Source: Salinisphaeraceae bacterium UBA4764 (GTDB lineage Bacteria > Pseudomonadota > Gammaproteobacteria > Nevskiales > Salinisphaeraceae). Taken from it: DNA of 17,073 nt. The position numbers were made by a program, and so were the translations under genes. The notes beneath the pieces were generated by a model. That model was not told where the DNA came from. It did not search any database and saw nothing but the letters and a program-made list of their open reading frames with translations. Numbering within the stretch: the stretch's first letter is position 1; every line of letters begins with the position of its first letter. This document shows positions 1 to 7,267 of the stretch, one piece after another. The stretch covers positions 31,387 through 48,459 of the forward strand of contig DHHU01000053.1 of NCBI GenBank assembly GCA_002403445.1. Direction: 5' to 3'.

Positions 1-1077
1 TCCGAAGATGTCCGACTTGATGCCACCATAACCCCGCAGGTTGGACGTCAAGTTATTGGCGCCATCAGCACGGACGTACTGGGCCTTGATATATGCGGCA
101 GTATTTTGGCTTCCAAAGGCTGGCGCCATGTAGCCACCTTCCACATATTCGACATTCTCCACTTGCTGGAACGTGTCGTGGTAGAACTGGAACAAGTAGT
201 TGCCGTTGGGCGTATTCCGCTGGTAGCTCGTACCGATCTGCCAAAACCCGGACGTCTTGTTCGGACCGGTCAGACCATAGAAATTGGAGCCGGAAAAGAA
301 GTTGTTAGCGAGGTGCCCGCTACCACGAGCCTTCATTTTCGAGAACTTGGAAGCATAGAGTTTCCAAGTCTGGCCGTTGGAGGCATTGGGCGACAGGCCG
401 ATATAAGCGTTCATGGACAGATCCGGGGCCTTGGCGCGGCCGCCCATGCCGTTGTTTGAGCTGTCCATCGGCGACGAGTTGACGCCCAGCCACTTCAGGG
501 GCTCGGCTTCGACGGTGACGCCGTCGAAAGCTCGCGGGTTGAAAGAGAACCGATCAAAGCTGGCAAACGGTGTTTTAATCAACTGACGACCGGCCCGCAC
601 TTGGAAACCCGGCGCATTAAATTGCAGATACAGCGCGGAAATGTTGCTGTTGCTTGAACCTTCCCCCACAAGGTTCGGGTTGGCTTGCCAGCTGTGCCCG
701 TTAGTTGGGTTGTAGAAATTGTTTTCGTAGACGAATTCACCGCCGGCAGAAAACCCGTAGACCATGCCGGTATGGATGTCGAGCCAGCCGCCGTAAGCGG
801 TAGACCGATTAGGTTTCTGGCCACTCGGCGCATAGGAATCGTTCAAGTTGTGCCAGCGCCGGAAGTCATAGATGCCGACACGGCCGTGCACGCGGGTGCC
901 CTTTACGACATTGTTAATGAATATGTCGCGGAAATTGGTCATGCCGCCACCATCGTTTGACCCGGCGGCCAGTGCCGAACCGGTTGCCATCATGGCAGTG
1001 GCCCCAAAGGCCAGCGAAATTTGCAACGCCAGTCGGGATCGACCCGATCGCGATACGTTTGTAGTTGGGTGTTTCAC
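1..1077 (-). CDS. OprD-like outer-membrane porin, C-terminus cut by window edge
   Basis: Seen: an open frame of 359 codons running off the left edge. It starts at a GTG, with a strong Shine-Dalgarno GGAGGGG at 1085-1091 seven bases upstream. Residues 1-37 form a Sec signal peptide: Arg/Lys-rich n-region, hydrophobic core about 16-33, and Ala-Leu-Ala cleavage site at 35-37. The mature part is rich in Gly, Asn and aromatics with alternating hydrophobic residues, as in beta barrels. The stretch GRQLIKTPF (163-171) followed by NPRAFDG (180-186) resembles the conserved OprD segment with a Gly-Arg-Gln strand, Thr-Pro, then Arg, Pro and Phe-Glu/Asp-Gly. OprD-family porins are usually about 400-450 residues, so the last strands are missing here. 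Known of the family: substrate-selective uptake channels for amino acids, aromatics or other small solutes. The substrate here cannot be told. Another porin family remains possible. Confidence 0.75.
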   Translation of the reverse strand, partial: MKHPTTNVSRSGRSRLALQISLAFGATAMMATGSALAAGSNDGGGMTNFRDIFINNVVKGTRVHGRVGIYDFRRWHNLNDSYAPSGQKPNRSTAYGGWLDIHTGMVYGFSAGGEFVYENNFYNPTNGHSWQANPNLVGEGSSNSNISALYLQFNAPGFQVRAGRQLIKTPFASFDRFSFNPRAFDGVTVEAEPLKWLGVNSSPMDSSNNGMGGRAKAPDLSMNAYIGLSPNASNGQTWKLYASKFSKMKARGSGHLANNFFSGSNFYGLTGPNKTSGFWQIGTSYQRNTPNGNYLFQFYHDTFQQVENVEYVEGGYMAPAFGSQNTAAYIKAQYVRADGANNLTSNLRGYGGIKSDIFG

Positions 1078-1100
1078 AATTATTCCCCTCCAGAGTGGAT

Positions 1101-1182
1101 GTCTTTTTTCAAGACGACAAAACAACGGACAGAACCTGTCCGATCTCCTTATCGACCGCCGGGCGGCCCCACGCCCCCCGGC
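1101..1182 (-). promoter_or_regulatory. Three inverted repeats in the porin mRNA leader
   Basis: Between the candidate start of transcription and the ribosome-binding site lie three inverted repeats. At 1158-1182 arms GCCGGG and CCCGGC enclose a 13-base GC-rich loop. At 1127-1141 arms GGACAG and CTGTCC enclose 3 bases. At 1101-1115 arms GTCTT and AAGAC enclose 5 bases. The last ends 9 bases before the Shine-Dalgarno. They could fold in the RNA or act as protein-binding sites in DNA. There is no U-run, so they are not simple terminators. Confidence 0.4.
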
Positions 1183-1232
1183 AATATGCAGCAGACCCAA
1201 TCACCTAGATCGCTCTGCGCTACTGGGACGTT

Positions 1233-1261
1233 ATTTAATGCTGCGCAATTCGGCACGTCAA
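1233..1261 (-). promoter_or_regulatory. Candidate sigma-70 promoter of the OprD-like porin
   Basis: On the minus strand TTGACG (1256-1261, 5/6 match to the -35 consensus) is followed after exactly 17 bases by TTAAAT (1233-1238, 4/6 match to the -10). Transcription would begin near 1226, giving a leader of about 150 bases before the GTG at 1077. Read by eye only. Confidence 0.4.
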
Positions 1262-1591
1262 GAAAACGGACCAGTAAACGCTGGCCTGACCGTTCAATAA
1301 CAGCTTATTTTTACGCCCCAAAGACAATGACCGGAATATTTTAATTTTTCAGGGTATTAGTTTGTTACTCCAAACCGTTGTTTTTACTATTGTTTTGGGG
1401 CCTTGAACAGACTTTAACCATGGGAGGAGCCGCCATCTTAGCCATTAGTCGTAGAGGCTGGGAACACGACAGGACAATTTTCGACAACGTCCCCCGAAAT
1501 GCGCGATAACGAACAAAAAACGCGCTCTTTGATCGCCTATCATTTTGCTTACTGAACATGCACACCCAGACAGAACCGATGCTTGGTCGAT
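1262..1591. other. Intergenic stretch downstream of cysI, no gene seen
   Basis: About 330 bases between the cysI stop and the porin promoter. The part near 1300-1400 is AT-rich, unlike its surroundings. A short frame reads back from the end of cysI on the minus strand, starting at TTG, but it lacks a ribosome-binding site and resembles nothing I recognise. I found no convincing terminator hairpin with a T-run after cysI. Confidence 0.5.
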
Positions 1592-3310
1592 TCAAGCAGT
1601 TTCGGTTTGGGCATGGAAATCAAGGCCAGCGTGGGTCTCGGCGATGATGCCCGTGCGGATCACGAAGTCGCCGAACGATTCCCCATCATGGCGCTCGGAT
1701 GCATAGCGGGTAATCAGGGGCGTCAGCTCGGCCAGGATTTCATCTTCGTCGATGTTTTCCCGATAAAGCTTGTTGAGGCGCTCGCCGTTCCAGGCGCCGC
1801 CCAGATACACGTTGTATTTGCCGATGGCCTTGCCGACAAACCCAATTTCAGCGTTATAGGGCCGGGCACAACCGTTAGGACAACCGGTCATGCGGATAAC
1901 AATGGCGTTGTCACCGATGCCGGCATCTTCCTGGACGGCCTGGATCTTATCGATGAGCCGGGGCAGATAACGCTCGGACTCGGCCATGGCCAGTCCACAG
2001 GTGGGGAACGCCACGCAGGACATAGCCGAATGGCGCAGACGCGACAGCTTGCTGCCATCATCCATTCCGTAATCGCTGATCACGCGTTCAATGTCGGCAC
2101 ACCGATCGTCGGGGATGTTGGCCACGATCACGTTGTGATTGCAGGTCAACCGAAACTCGCCGTCGTGAATTTCGGCCAGTTGCCGAAAGCCGGATTTGAG
2201 ACGCCGGCCGTCATCAAAGTCGGCGATACGGCCGTTTTCCACGAACAAAGTAACGTGCCAGCGAGCATTGCCGTCCGCATCTTCGACCCGGCGCCACCCG
2301 AGAGGGTCTCCGTTGCGATCAAAGTGATACTCACGGGCCTCGCCAAGTGTGATGTCGGCACGCTCGGCAAGTTGCTGGTGAACCCAGTCCAGGCCGTGAT
2401 CGTCAATCGTGTATTTGAAGCGGGCGTGCTTGCGATTCTCACGATCCCCGTAATCGCGCTGGATGGTCACCAGGGTCTCGACGGTATCCAGGATTTGGTC
2501 AGGCGTCGCGAAGCCGATAACGCTGGCCAGCCGGGGATACGTCGCGGTCTCACCGTGGGTCATGCCCATGCCGCCGCCAACCGCGACGTTGAATCCGAGC
2601 AACTCGTTGTCGTCCACGATCGCGATCAGACCGATGTCGTTAGCGAATACGTCGGCATCGTTTTCCGGCGGGATGGCGATCGCGACCTTGAATTTGCGCG
2701 GCAGATACGACGGCCCGTAGAGCGGTTCGTGATCCGGCTGGTCGCTCGGCGCAGCATCCAACCAGAGTTCGTCGTAGGCTCTAGATCGCCACAGTAAACG
2801 CTCGCTTATTGATTTAGACCAGTCATGGACCGTTTGATGCAGCGCCGATTCGTGCGGATTGGTATTGGTCTGGACATTACGGTTGTCGTCACCGCAGCCG
2901 CCCTTGGCATCGAGGTCCACGGCATCAAGTTCTTGCATCAGCGGTTTCAGATGATGTTTCAGCACGCCGTGGAACTGGAATGTCTGACGCGTTGTGATCC
3001 GCAGCGTGTCGTTGCCGTGATCGCGGGCGATGTTGTCGCAGGCGCGCCACTGCTGGGGCGTCAGCGTGCCAGCGGGCAGACGCATGCGCACCATGAACTG
3101 ATAGTGGGGCTCGAGTTTGGAATGCTTGCGCTCGGAGCGCAGGTCGCGGTCGTCCTGCTGATAAAACCCGTGGAACTTGGTCAGCTGGGTGTCGTCGTCG
3201 GCGATCCCACCGCTCAACTCGTCGGCGAGACTTTCTTGGATGGTGCCGCGGAGATAATTGGATTCGAGCTTGATGTGCTCGACGTTGGAGAGCTTGTCGG
3301 TATTACTCAT
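1592..3310 (-). CDS. cysI: Sulfite reductase [NADPH] hemoprotein beta-component
   Basis: CysI reduces sulfite to sulfide with six electrons delivered by CysJ, in the cytoplasmic assimilatory sulfate pathway. The protein is 572 residues; E. coli CysI is 570. The siroheme/4Fe-4S ligands are all present: Cys432 and Cys438 in SCVAFPTCGLAMAESERYLP, then Cys477 and Cys481 in TGCPNGC. The substrate-side lysines are seen in YLPRKFK (Lys206 and Lys208, matching E. coli Lys215 and Lys217). The C-terminal GDFVIRTGII block is also typical. ATG is the natural start by family length, although no good Shine-Dalgarno precedes it. The gene lies downstream of cysJ on the same strand after 259 bases rather than a few, which suggests a second promoter (3416-3445). 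cysH, often the third gene of the operon, is not in the window. Confidence 0.97.
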   Translation of the reverse strand: MSNTDKLSNVEHIKLESNYLRGTIQESLADELSGGIADDDTQLTKFHGFYQQDDRDLRSERKHSKLEPHYQFMVRMRLPAGTLTPQQWRACDNIARDHGNDTLRITTRQTFQFHGVLKHHLKPLMQELDAVDLDAKGGCGDDNRNVQTNTNPHESALHQTVHDWSKSISERLLWRSRAYDELWLDAAPSDQPDHEPLYGPSYLPRKFKVAIAIPPENDADVFANDIGLIAIVDDNELLGFNVAVGGGMGMTHGETATYPRLASVIGFATPDQILDTVETLVTIQRDYGDRENRKHARFKYTIDDHGLDWVHQQLAERADITLGEAREYHFDRNGDPLGWRRVEDADGNARWHVTLFVENGRIADFDDGRRLKSGFRQLAEIHDGEFRLTCNHNVIVANIPDDRCADIERVISDYGMDDGSKLSRLRHSAMSCVAFPTCGLAMAESERYLPRLIDKIQAVQEDAGIGDNAIVIRMTGCPNGCARPYNAEIGFVGKAIGKYNVYLGGAWNGERLNKLYRENIDEDEILAELTPLITRYASERHDGESFGDFVIRTGIIAETHAGLDFHAQTETA

Positions 3311-3330
3311 GGCGATACGTAGAGTTGGAA

Positions 3331-3345
3331 CGAGTGTTTCACTCG
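3331..3345. repeat. Hairpin-forming inverted repeat just upstream of cysI
   Basis: Arms CGAGTG and CACTCG enclose three T/A bases. It begins 21 bases before the cysI ATG and would lie in the 5' leader of an mRNA started at the candidate promoter. In the RNA a 6-bp stem with a 3-base loop close to the ribosome-binding region could affect initiation; in DNA it could be an operator. Function unknown. Confidence 0.35.
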
Positions 3346-3415
3346 AGAATACTTGGCAATTATCGAGCTACGTGAATGCTTGACGTCCGGATTGAGCACT
3401 GATGCGCGTACCTCT

Positions 3416-3445
3416 ATTATTCGATTGGCCAAATATTCAGTTCAA
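3416..3445 (-). promoter_or_regulatory. Candidate promoter for cysI in the cysJ-cysI gap
   Basis: On the minus strand TTGAAC (3440-3445, 4/6 match to -35) is followed after 18 bases by AATAAT (3416-3421, 5/6 match to -10). It lies about 105 bases before the cysI start. The surrounding 3400-3470 is AT-rich. No CysB site could be assigned by eye. Confidence 0.4.
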
Positions 3446-3569
3446 ATAAAGGACTCAAAAAGCTACACCACGCTTCGTTAAAGTGGCACAACAATGCCTT
3501 GTGCAGCTTCAGGGAACCAAAGATCTATCAGCGAATGTCGGAAGCACACGTTTTACATAGAAAGGCAAT

Positions 3570-5417
3570 TCAGTACACGTCGCGCTGGTAGCGCTTGTCC
3601 TTTTGAAGTTGCTTCAGCCGCGCAGAAGCATCTTCTTCGGATAAGCCGGCATTGTCGGCGATGATCTGGATCAGAGCATGATGGACATCGTGGGCCATGG
3701 CTTCCGCATCGCCACAAACATAGATCACCGCACCGTGTTCGATCCAGTCGTAGATCTCGGCACTGGCGGCCAACAACTTGTGCTGGACGTAGACTTTTTC
3801 GGCCTGATCGCGCGAGAAGGCCACGTCCATGCGTGTCAGCAAGCCTTCTTTGCGCCACCGAAGCCAGTCGGTTTGATAGAGAAAGTCGGTGCGAAAATGC
3901 TGCGCGCCAAAAAACAACCAGTTGAGGCCGCTGGCTTCGCGCTCTTCGCGTTCTTCGAGAAACGCACGAAAAGGCGCGATGCCGGTGCCGGGTCCAATCA
4001 TGATGATGGGCACATCGTCGGCGGGCAGTTTGAAGTTCTTGTTGTGGTCGATATACACCGGCAACAGGGTGTCTTGACTGCGGTCCGCGAGTTGCACCGA
4101 AGCCACTCCGTAGCGCGTCCGACCGTGCGCCTCGTAGCGCAGTGCATCAACTGTCAGATGCAGTTCGTCGGGGTTGGCGGTGTAACTCGAGGCAATCGAG
4201 TAGAGCCTAGGTGGCATCTTACGCAAAAGCCGCACAAACTCCGATGCGCCGATACCCGGAATGGGGTAATCCTCGACCAGATCGACAATGTAGCGCCCGT
4301 CCATATATTCGGACAGCGCCTCGCGACTGTCCTCGGCCAGCAGTGCATTCAACGCCTCACTATCGGCGTGGTGGGCATACGCCTCGACGAACGGCCGTGT
4401 CAGCGTAGTGATTTCATACTGGCGCGTCAGGGCATCTTCCAGCGTGGTCTCACCGTCTGTTCCGGTCACCTCGTCATCCGGCGACAGGCCAAGGGTTTCG
4501 ATGAGTTCAGAGACAACAACTGGATCGTTTTCCGGCAGAATGCCGAGCGAGTCGCCCGGTTCCCAAACCATGCCGCTGTCTTCGGTGTCCAGTTCGATGT
4601 GGTGAACTTCCTTAGCGGAGCCGCGCCCGTTCAACGTGACGTTGGTCAACACTTCTGCGTAGTACGGATTCTTGCGGGAAAACGTAGAGGTGATCGACTG
4701 GCCGACCGGCGAGCCGTGCAAGGGCGTAACCGTTGGATGCGCATTGGCGGCCGCGTCGTTGGCACTGCCCAGTTTCTCCTTGAAAGCCTCGACTACGGTA
4801 CCGATCCAGGCTTCCGCCGGTTCGTCAAAATCCACATCCAGATCGACGCGTTCGGCCACACGCTCAGCCCCAAGGGCTTCCAGCTGCCGGTCGAAATCCT
4901 TGCCCGTCTGACAAAAATGCTCGTAGCTGGTGTCGCCGAAAGCCAGCACCGAAAAACGCACGCCGTCGAGTTTCGGAGCCTTCTTCGAGAAAATGAATTC
5001 ATGCAACTCCTCGGCGTTATCGGGCGGGTCGCCCTCGCCGTGGGTGGACGCCAAAACCAGCAGGTTCTTTTCTGATTTCAGGTTTTTCGGCTTGTAGTCG
5101 AGCATGTCGTGCAGTGTGGCGTTCAAGCCTTCGGCCTGCGCGCGCTCAACCAGTTGCTCGGCGACGTCTTCGGCGTTGCCAGTCTGCGAGCCATAGAGCA
5201 CGGTTAGTGATTCGTCGCTAGCCGTTTGTGCCGTCGGCGACGGACTGGGCTGAGCCGATGCAACCGCACCCGCTGTGCTGCCGGCATTGATGCCGGCCAA
5301 ATAGCCACTGATCCAGGTCACCTGATTCGGGCTCAGGCTCTGAATCAGATTGTTGAGCGCTTCAGCCTGGTTGGCATCCAGCGGACTCATATATTCGTCG
5401 ACCGATATCCCCGTCAT
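3570..5417 (-). CDS. cysJ: Sulfite reductase [NADPH] flavoprotein alpha-component
   Basis: CysJ moves electrons from NADPH through FAD and FMN to CysI. The protein is 615 residues (E. coli 599). Seen in order: an N-terminal helical segment (about 10-43), an Ala/Ser/Pro/Thr-rich linker (about 44-69), a flavodoxin FMN domain beginning LTVLYGSQTGNAED (71-84) with STHGEGDPPDN (124-134), the connecting and FAD domain with RLYSIASS (404-411), IMIGPGTGIAPFRAF (472-486), the NADPH domain with IYVCGD (565-570), and the hallmark C-terminus RYQRDVY. ATG 5417 gives the family N-terminus; the ribosome-binding site is weak. It is first in the cys unit, transcribed leftward, and its promoter should lie in 5418-5617, shared divergently with the lipoprotein gene. 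Nothing appears broken. Confidence 0.97.
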   Translation of the reverse strand: MTGISVDEYMSPLDANQAEALNNLIQSLSPNQVTWISGYLAGINAGSTAGAVASAQPSPSPTAQTASDESLTVLYGSQTGNAEDVAEQLVERAQAEGLNATLHDMLDYKPKNLKSEKNLLVLASTHGEGDPPDNAEELHEFIFSKKAPKLDGVRFSVLAFGDTSYEHFCQTGKDFDRQLEALGAERVAERVDLDVDFDEPAEAWIGTVVEAFKEKLGSANDAAANAHPTVTPLHGSPVGQSITSTFSRKNPYYAEVLTNVTLNGRGSAKEVHHIELDTEDSGMVWEPGDSLGILPENDPVVVSELIETLGLSPDDEVTGTDGETTLEDALTRQYEITTLTRPFVEAYAHHADSEALNALLAEDSREALSEYMDGRYIVDLVEDYPIPGIGASEFVRLLRKMPPRLYSIASSYTANPDELHLTVDALRYEAHGRTRYGVASVQLADRSQDTLLPVYIDHNKNFKLPADDVPIIMIGPGTGIAPFRAFLEEREEREASGLNWLFFGAQHFRTDFLYQTDWLRWRKEGLLTRMDVAFSRDQAEKVYVQHKLLAASAEIYDWIEHGAVIYVCGDAEAMAHDVHHALIQIIADNAGLSEEDASARLKQLQKDKRYQRDVY

Positions 5418-5476
5418 GGCGTTGGTGCACTCACTTCGTGATCGCTAGAATCTCTATTGTCGGGCCTATGATTCAT

Positions 5477-5496
5477 AATAAAACGTCCATTTTATT
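5477..5496. promoter_or_regulatory. AT-rich inverted repeat between cysJ and the SLT lipoprotein gene
   Basis: Perfect 7-base arms AATAAAA and TTTTATT enclose 6 bases (CGTCCA). It starts 60 bases upstream of the cysJ ATG and lies in a 200-base divergent intergenic region. Position and symmetry suit a regulator-binding site controlling cysJ, possibly CysB, which is known to bind AT-rich cys promoters. I cannot match it to a defined consensus. Confidence 0.35.
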
Positions 5497-5600
5497 CTTT
5501 TGAAATGACTCAAAGCATTATCGACTCGGTTCCCCATCCCCGCTTTGGCGATTCAATGGACCTCGGCCACTATGACAAGCGTTCAATAGCCTCAAGCAAC

Positions 5601-5609
5601 TGCTATGCT
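5601..5609 (+). promoter_or_regulatory. Candidate extended -10 for the SLT lipoprotein gene
   Basis: The sequence TGCTATGCT has the TGn extension plus a 4/6 match to the -10 hexamer. No convincing -35 is present, as is usual for extended -10 promoters. Transcription would start about 7 bases downstream, at or within 2 bases of the ATG at 5618, so the message could be nearly leaderless. The gene also lacks a Shine-Dalgarno. Confidence 0.3.
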
Positions 5610-5617
5610 CAAACGAC

Positions 5618-6229
5618 ATGTGGTGTTTTCGCCTTCTGTTTATCCTCGCACTCATTAGTCTCGCGGGATGCGCCACTGCGCCACCGCGGCACACATCTAA
5701 TGTCTGCAACATATTTCGTGAAAAAAACGGCTGGTACGGTGATGCCAAACACTCAGCCCGGCATTGGGGTGCCCCTATATCCGTGCAGATGGCTATCATC
5801 AAGCAAGAGTCGGGGTTCCACAGCAACGCTAAACCGGCACATCACTACGTGCTGGGCTTGATCCCCTGGGGCAGAGTTTCAAGTGCTTACGGCTACACGC
5901 AGGCGCTGGATTCGACCTGGCAGCATTACGAAAACGCGACGGGGAACCAGGGTGCGGATCGCGACAACTTCGGAGATGCCACCAACTTCGTCGGCTGGTA
6001 TATGGCCAAAAGCCATCGTGAACTGGGCATCCCGATGCGCGCAGCGCGCCGACAGTATCTAGCCTACTACTTCGGACAAGCAGGCTATCGACACGGGCAA
6101 TATCGCGGCCACCCGCGCATCCAGCGCGCGGCCCGAAGCGTCGCCCGCACCGCCGATCGCTACCATCGGCAACTGGCGGGCTGCCGCCAGTCACTGGAAA
6201 ATCAGGGGCACTGGTGGTGGCCGTTTTAA
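5618..6229 (+). CDS. Lipoprotein with lytic-transglycosylase-like (SLT) domain
   Basis: Seen: 203 residues. Residues 1-17 are a short lipoprotein signal with lipobox Leu-Ala-Gly-Cys18, so the mature protein should be lipidated at Cys18 and sit on a membrane facing the periplasm. The following domain carries MAIIKQESGFHS (58-69) with a probable catalytic Glu64, then SAYGYTQAL (89-97), matching the Glu-Ser and Gly-Tyr/Leu-Thr/Met-Gln motifs of goose-lysozyme-type transglycosylases. Aromatic motifs and a Tyr-rich helix (AYYFGQAGY, 149-157) follow, as does a basic tail. Known of the family: cleavage of peptidoglycan glycan strands with anhydromuramyl product. The ATG is the only sensible start, directly before the hydrophobic core, although no Shine-Dalgarno is present. 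It is divergent from cysJ and its TAA abuts the stop of convergent cyoE. I do not recognise a specific gene name. Confidence 0.8.
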   Translation: MWCFRLLFILALISLAGCATAPPRHTSNVCNIFREKNGWYGDAKHSARHWGAPISVQMAIIKQESGFHSNAKPAHHYVLGLIPWGRVSSAYGYTQALDSTWQHYENATGNQGADRDNFGDATNFVGWYMAKSHRELGIPMRAARRQYLAYYFGQAGYRHGQYRGHPRIQRAARSVARTADRYHRQLAGCRQSLENQGHWWWPF

Positions 6230-7138
6230 TCAAGCGATAAAAAGCGCCAGATAATGGTCGACCAGTAACGCCAGAAACAACGCCATTAAATAGACGATGG
6301 AATAACCGAATGTGCGCATTCCCAATCCGGGATAGGGTGCGAACTTCAAGCGTGCGGCGTGAAACACGAACCAGCCCGATAACCCAACCGCGGCGACCAA
6401 ATACAGCCATCCGCTCATGCCGATGAGAAACGGCAGTAACGACACCGCGAACAGTATGATGCTGTAGACGAGCACTTGCGTCCGGGTATGTTCAACACCG
6501 TGTGTGACGGGCAGCATGGGAATGTCGGCGTCGGCATATTCGGTGTAGCGCTCGATGGCCAGTGCCCAGAAATGCGGCGGCGTCCAGATGAAGATAATTA
6601 GAAACAACACCACGGCATCGATATTGACCTCGCCGGTAATCGCCGCCCAACCAAGCAGCGGCGGCGCCGCGCCCGAGGCGCCGCCGATGACAATGTTCTG
6701 TGGTGTCGCGCGTTTTAAATACAGCGTGTAGATCCCGGCGTAACCAATCAACGTGATCAACGTCAGCCAAGCCGTAAGGGCATTGACGAGCTCGAGCAAT
6801 ATTCCTAAGCCGGAGGCACCGAGCACCGCTGCGAAGATAATCGCTCGCGGCGTATCAATATGGCCCGTAACAATTGGCCGTTTGCTCGTGCGCGCCATGC
6901 GGGCATCGGCCTGGCGATCCAGTATCTGGTTGACGGCAGCCGCACTGGCCGCCATTAGCGTGATGCCGAGTGTGCCGAATACAAAGGGGCCGATCGGTAC
7001 AACGCCCGGGGCAGCCAACAACATGCCGATGATCGCCGTGAATACGATCAGCATGACCACCCGTGGCTTGCAGAGTTCATAATAGTCGCCAATGTGCTGC
7101 GACCAATTGCTAACGTGAGCGGGCACTGTTCTGGCCAT
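6230..7138 (-). CDS. cyoE: Protoheme IX farnesyltransferase (heme O synthase)
   Basis: An inner-membrane UbiA-type prenyltransferase that adds a farnesyl group to heme B, making heme O for bo3-type or, through heme A, aa3-type oxidases. From ATG 7138 it is 302 residues (E. coli CyoE 296). Counting from a TTG three codons upstream, the prenyl-diphosphate/Mg motif NQILDRQAD is at 73-81 (Asn73, Asp77, Asp81). RTSKRPIVTG, LKRATPQNIVIGG and the second motif WTPPHFWALAIERYTEYADADIP follow. About eight or nine hydrophobic segments alternate with these loops. ATG 7138 is preferred to the TTG at 7147, which has no ribosome-binding site. No oxidase genes adjoin it; it lies alone between a porin and the convergent SLT lipoprotein gene. 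An extended -10 lies at 7173-7181. Confidence 0.96.
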   Translation of the reverse strand: MARTVPAHVSNWSQHIGDYYELCKPRVVMLIVFTAIIGMLLAAPGVVPIGPFVFGTLGITLMAASAAAVNQILDRQADARMARTSKRPIVTGHIDTPRAIIFAAVLGASGLGILLELVNALTAWLTLITLIGYAGIYTLYLKRATPQNIVIGGASGAAPPLLGWAAITGEVNIDAVVLFLIIFIWTPPHFWALAIERYTEYADADIPMLPVTHGVEHTRTQVLVYSIILFAVSLLPFLIGMSGWLYLVAAVGLSGWFVFHAARLKFAPYPGLGMRTFGYSIVYLMALFLALLVDHYLALFIA

Positions 7139-7172
7139 GAGAGTCAAGCGATGTTTGACGTTTAGGTTGTCA

Positions 7173-7181
7173 ATTATATCA
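7173..7181 (-). promoter_or_regulatory. Extended -10 promoter of cyoE
   Basis: On the minus strand TGATATAAT is a perfect TATAAT with the TG extension one base upstream. No good -35 is seen 16-18 bases before it. Transcription from about 7166 would leave a leader near 28 bases to the ATG at 7138. This gives cyoE its own start point rather than read-through from the upstream porin. Confidence 0.55.
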
Positions 7182-7267
7182 ACCGAACACCTCGGCGGCC
7201 CGACTCTAGCGACACATCGCGTCCTATTCGACTTTTAATGAGCCGATACGCAAGGCCAAGTTCCGAA

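Noticed and set aside
1502..1529. GCGCG...CGCGC arms next to a run of A/T after cysI as an intrinsic terminator
   Set aside because: Only a 5-bp stem with a loop of about 15 bases, and the T-run lies inside the loop rather than after the stem.
1365..1595. 76-codon frame on the minus strand after cysI
   Set aside because: TTG start next to the cysI stop, no Shine-Dalgarno and no similarity that I recognise.
1583..2797. Long open frame of 404 codons on the plus strand
   Set aside because: It lies antisense to cysI, which has all its catalytic motifs; the frame has no recognisable domain and arises from codon bias.
3678..5075. Open frame of 465 codons on the plus strand
   Set aside because: Antisense to cysJ, no motif and no ribosome-binding site; shadow of the real gene.
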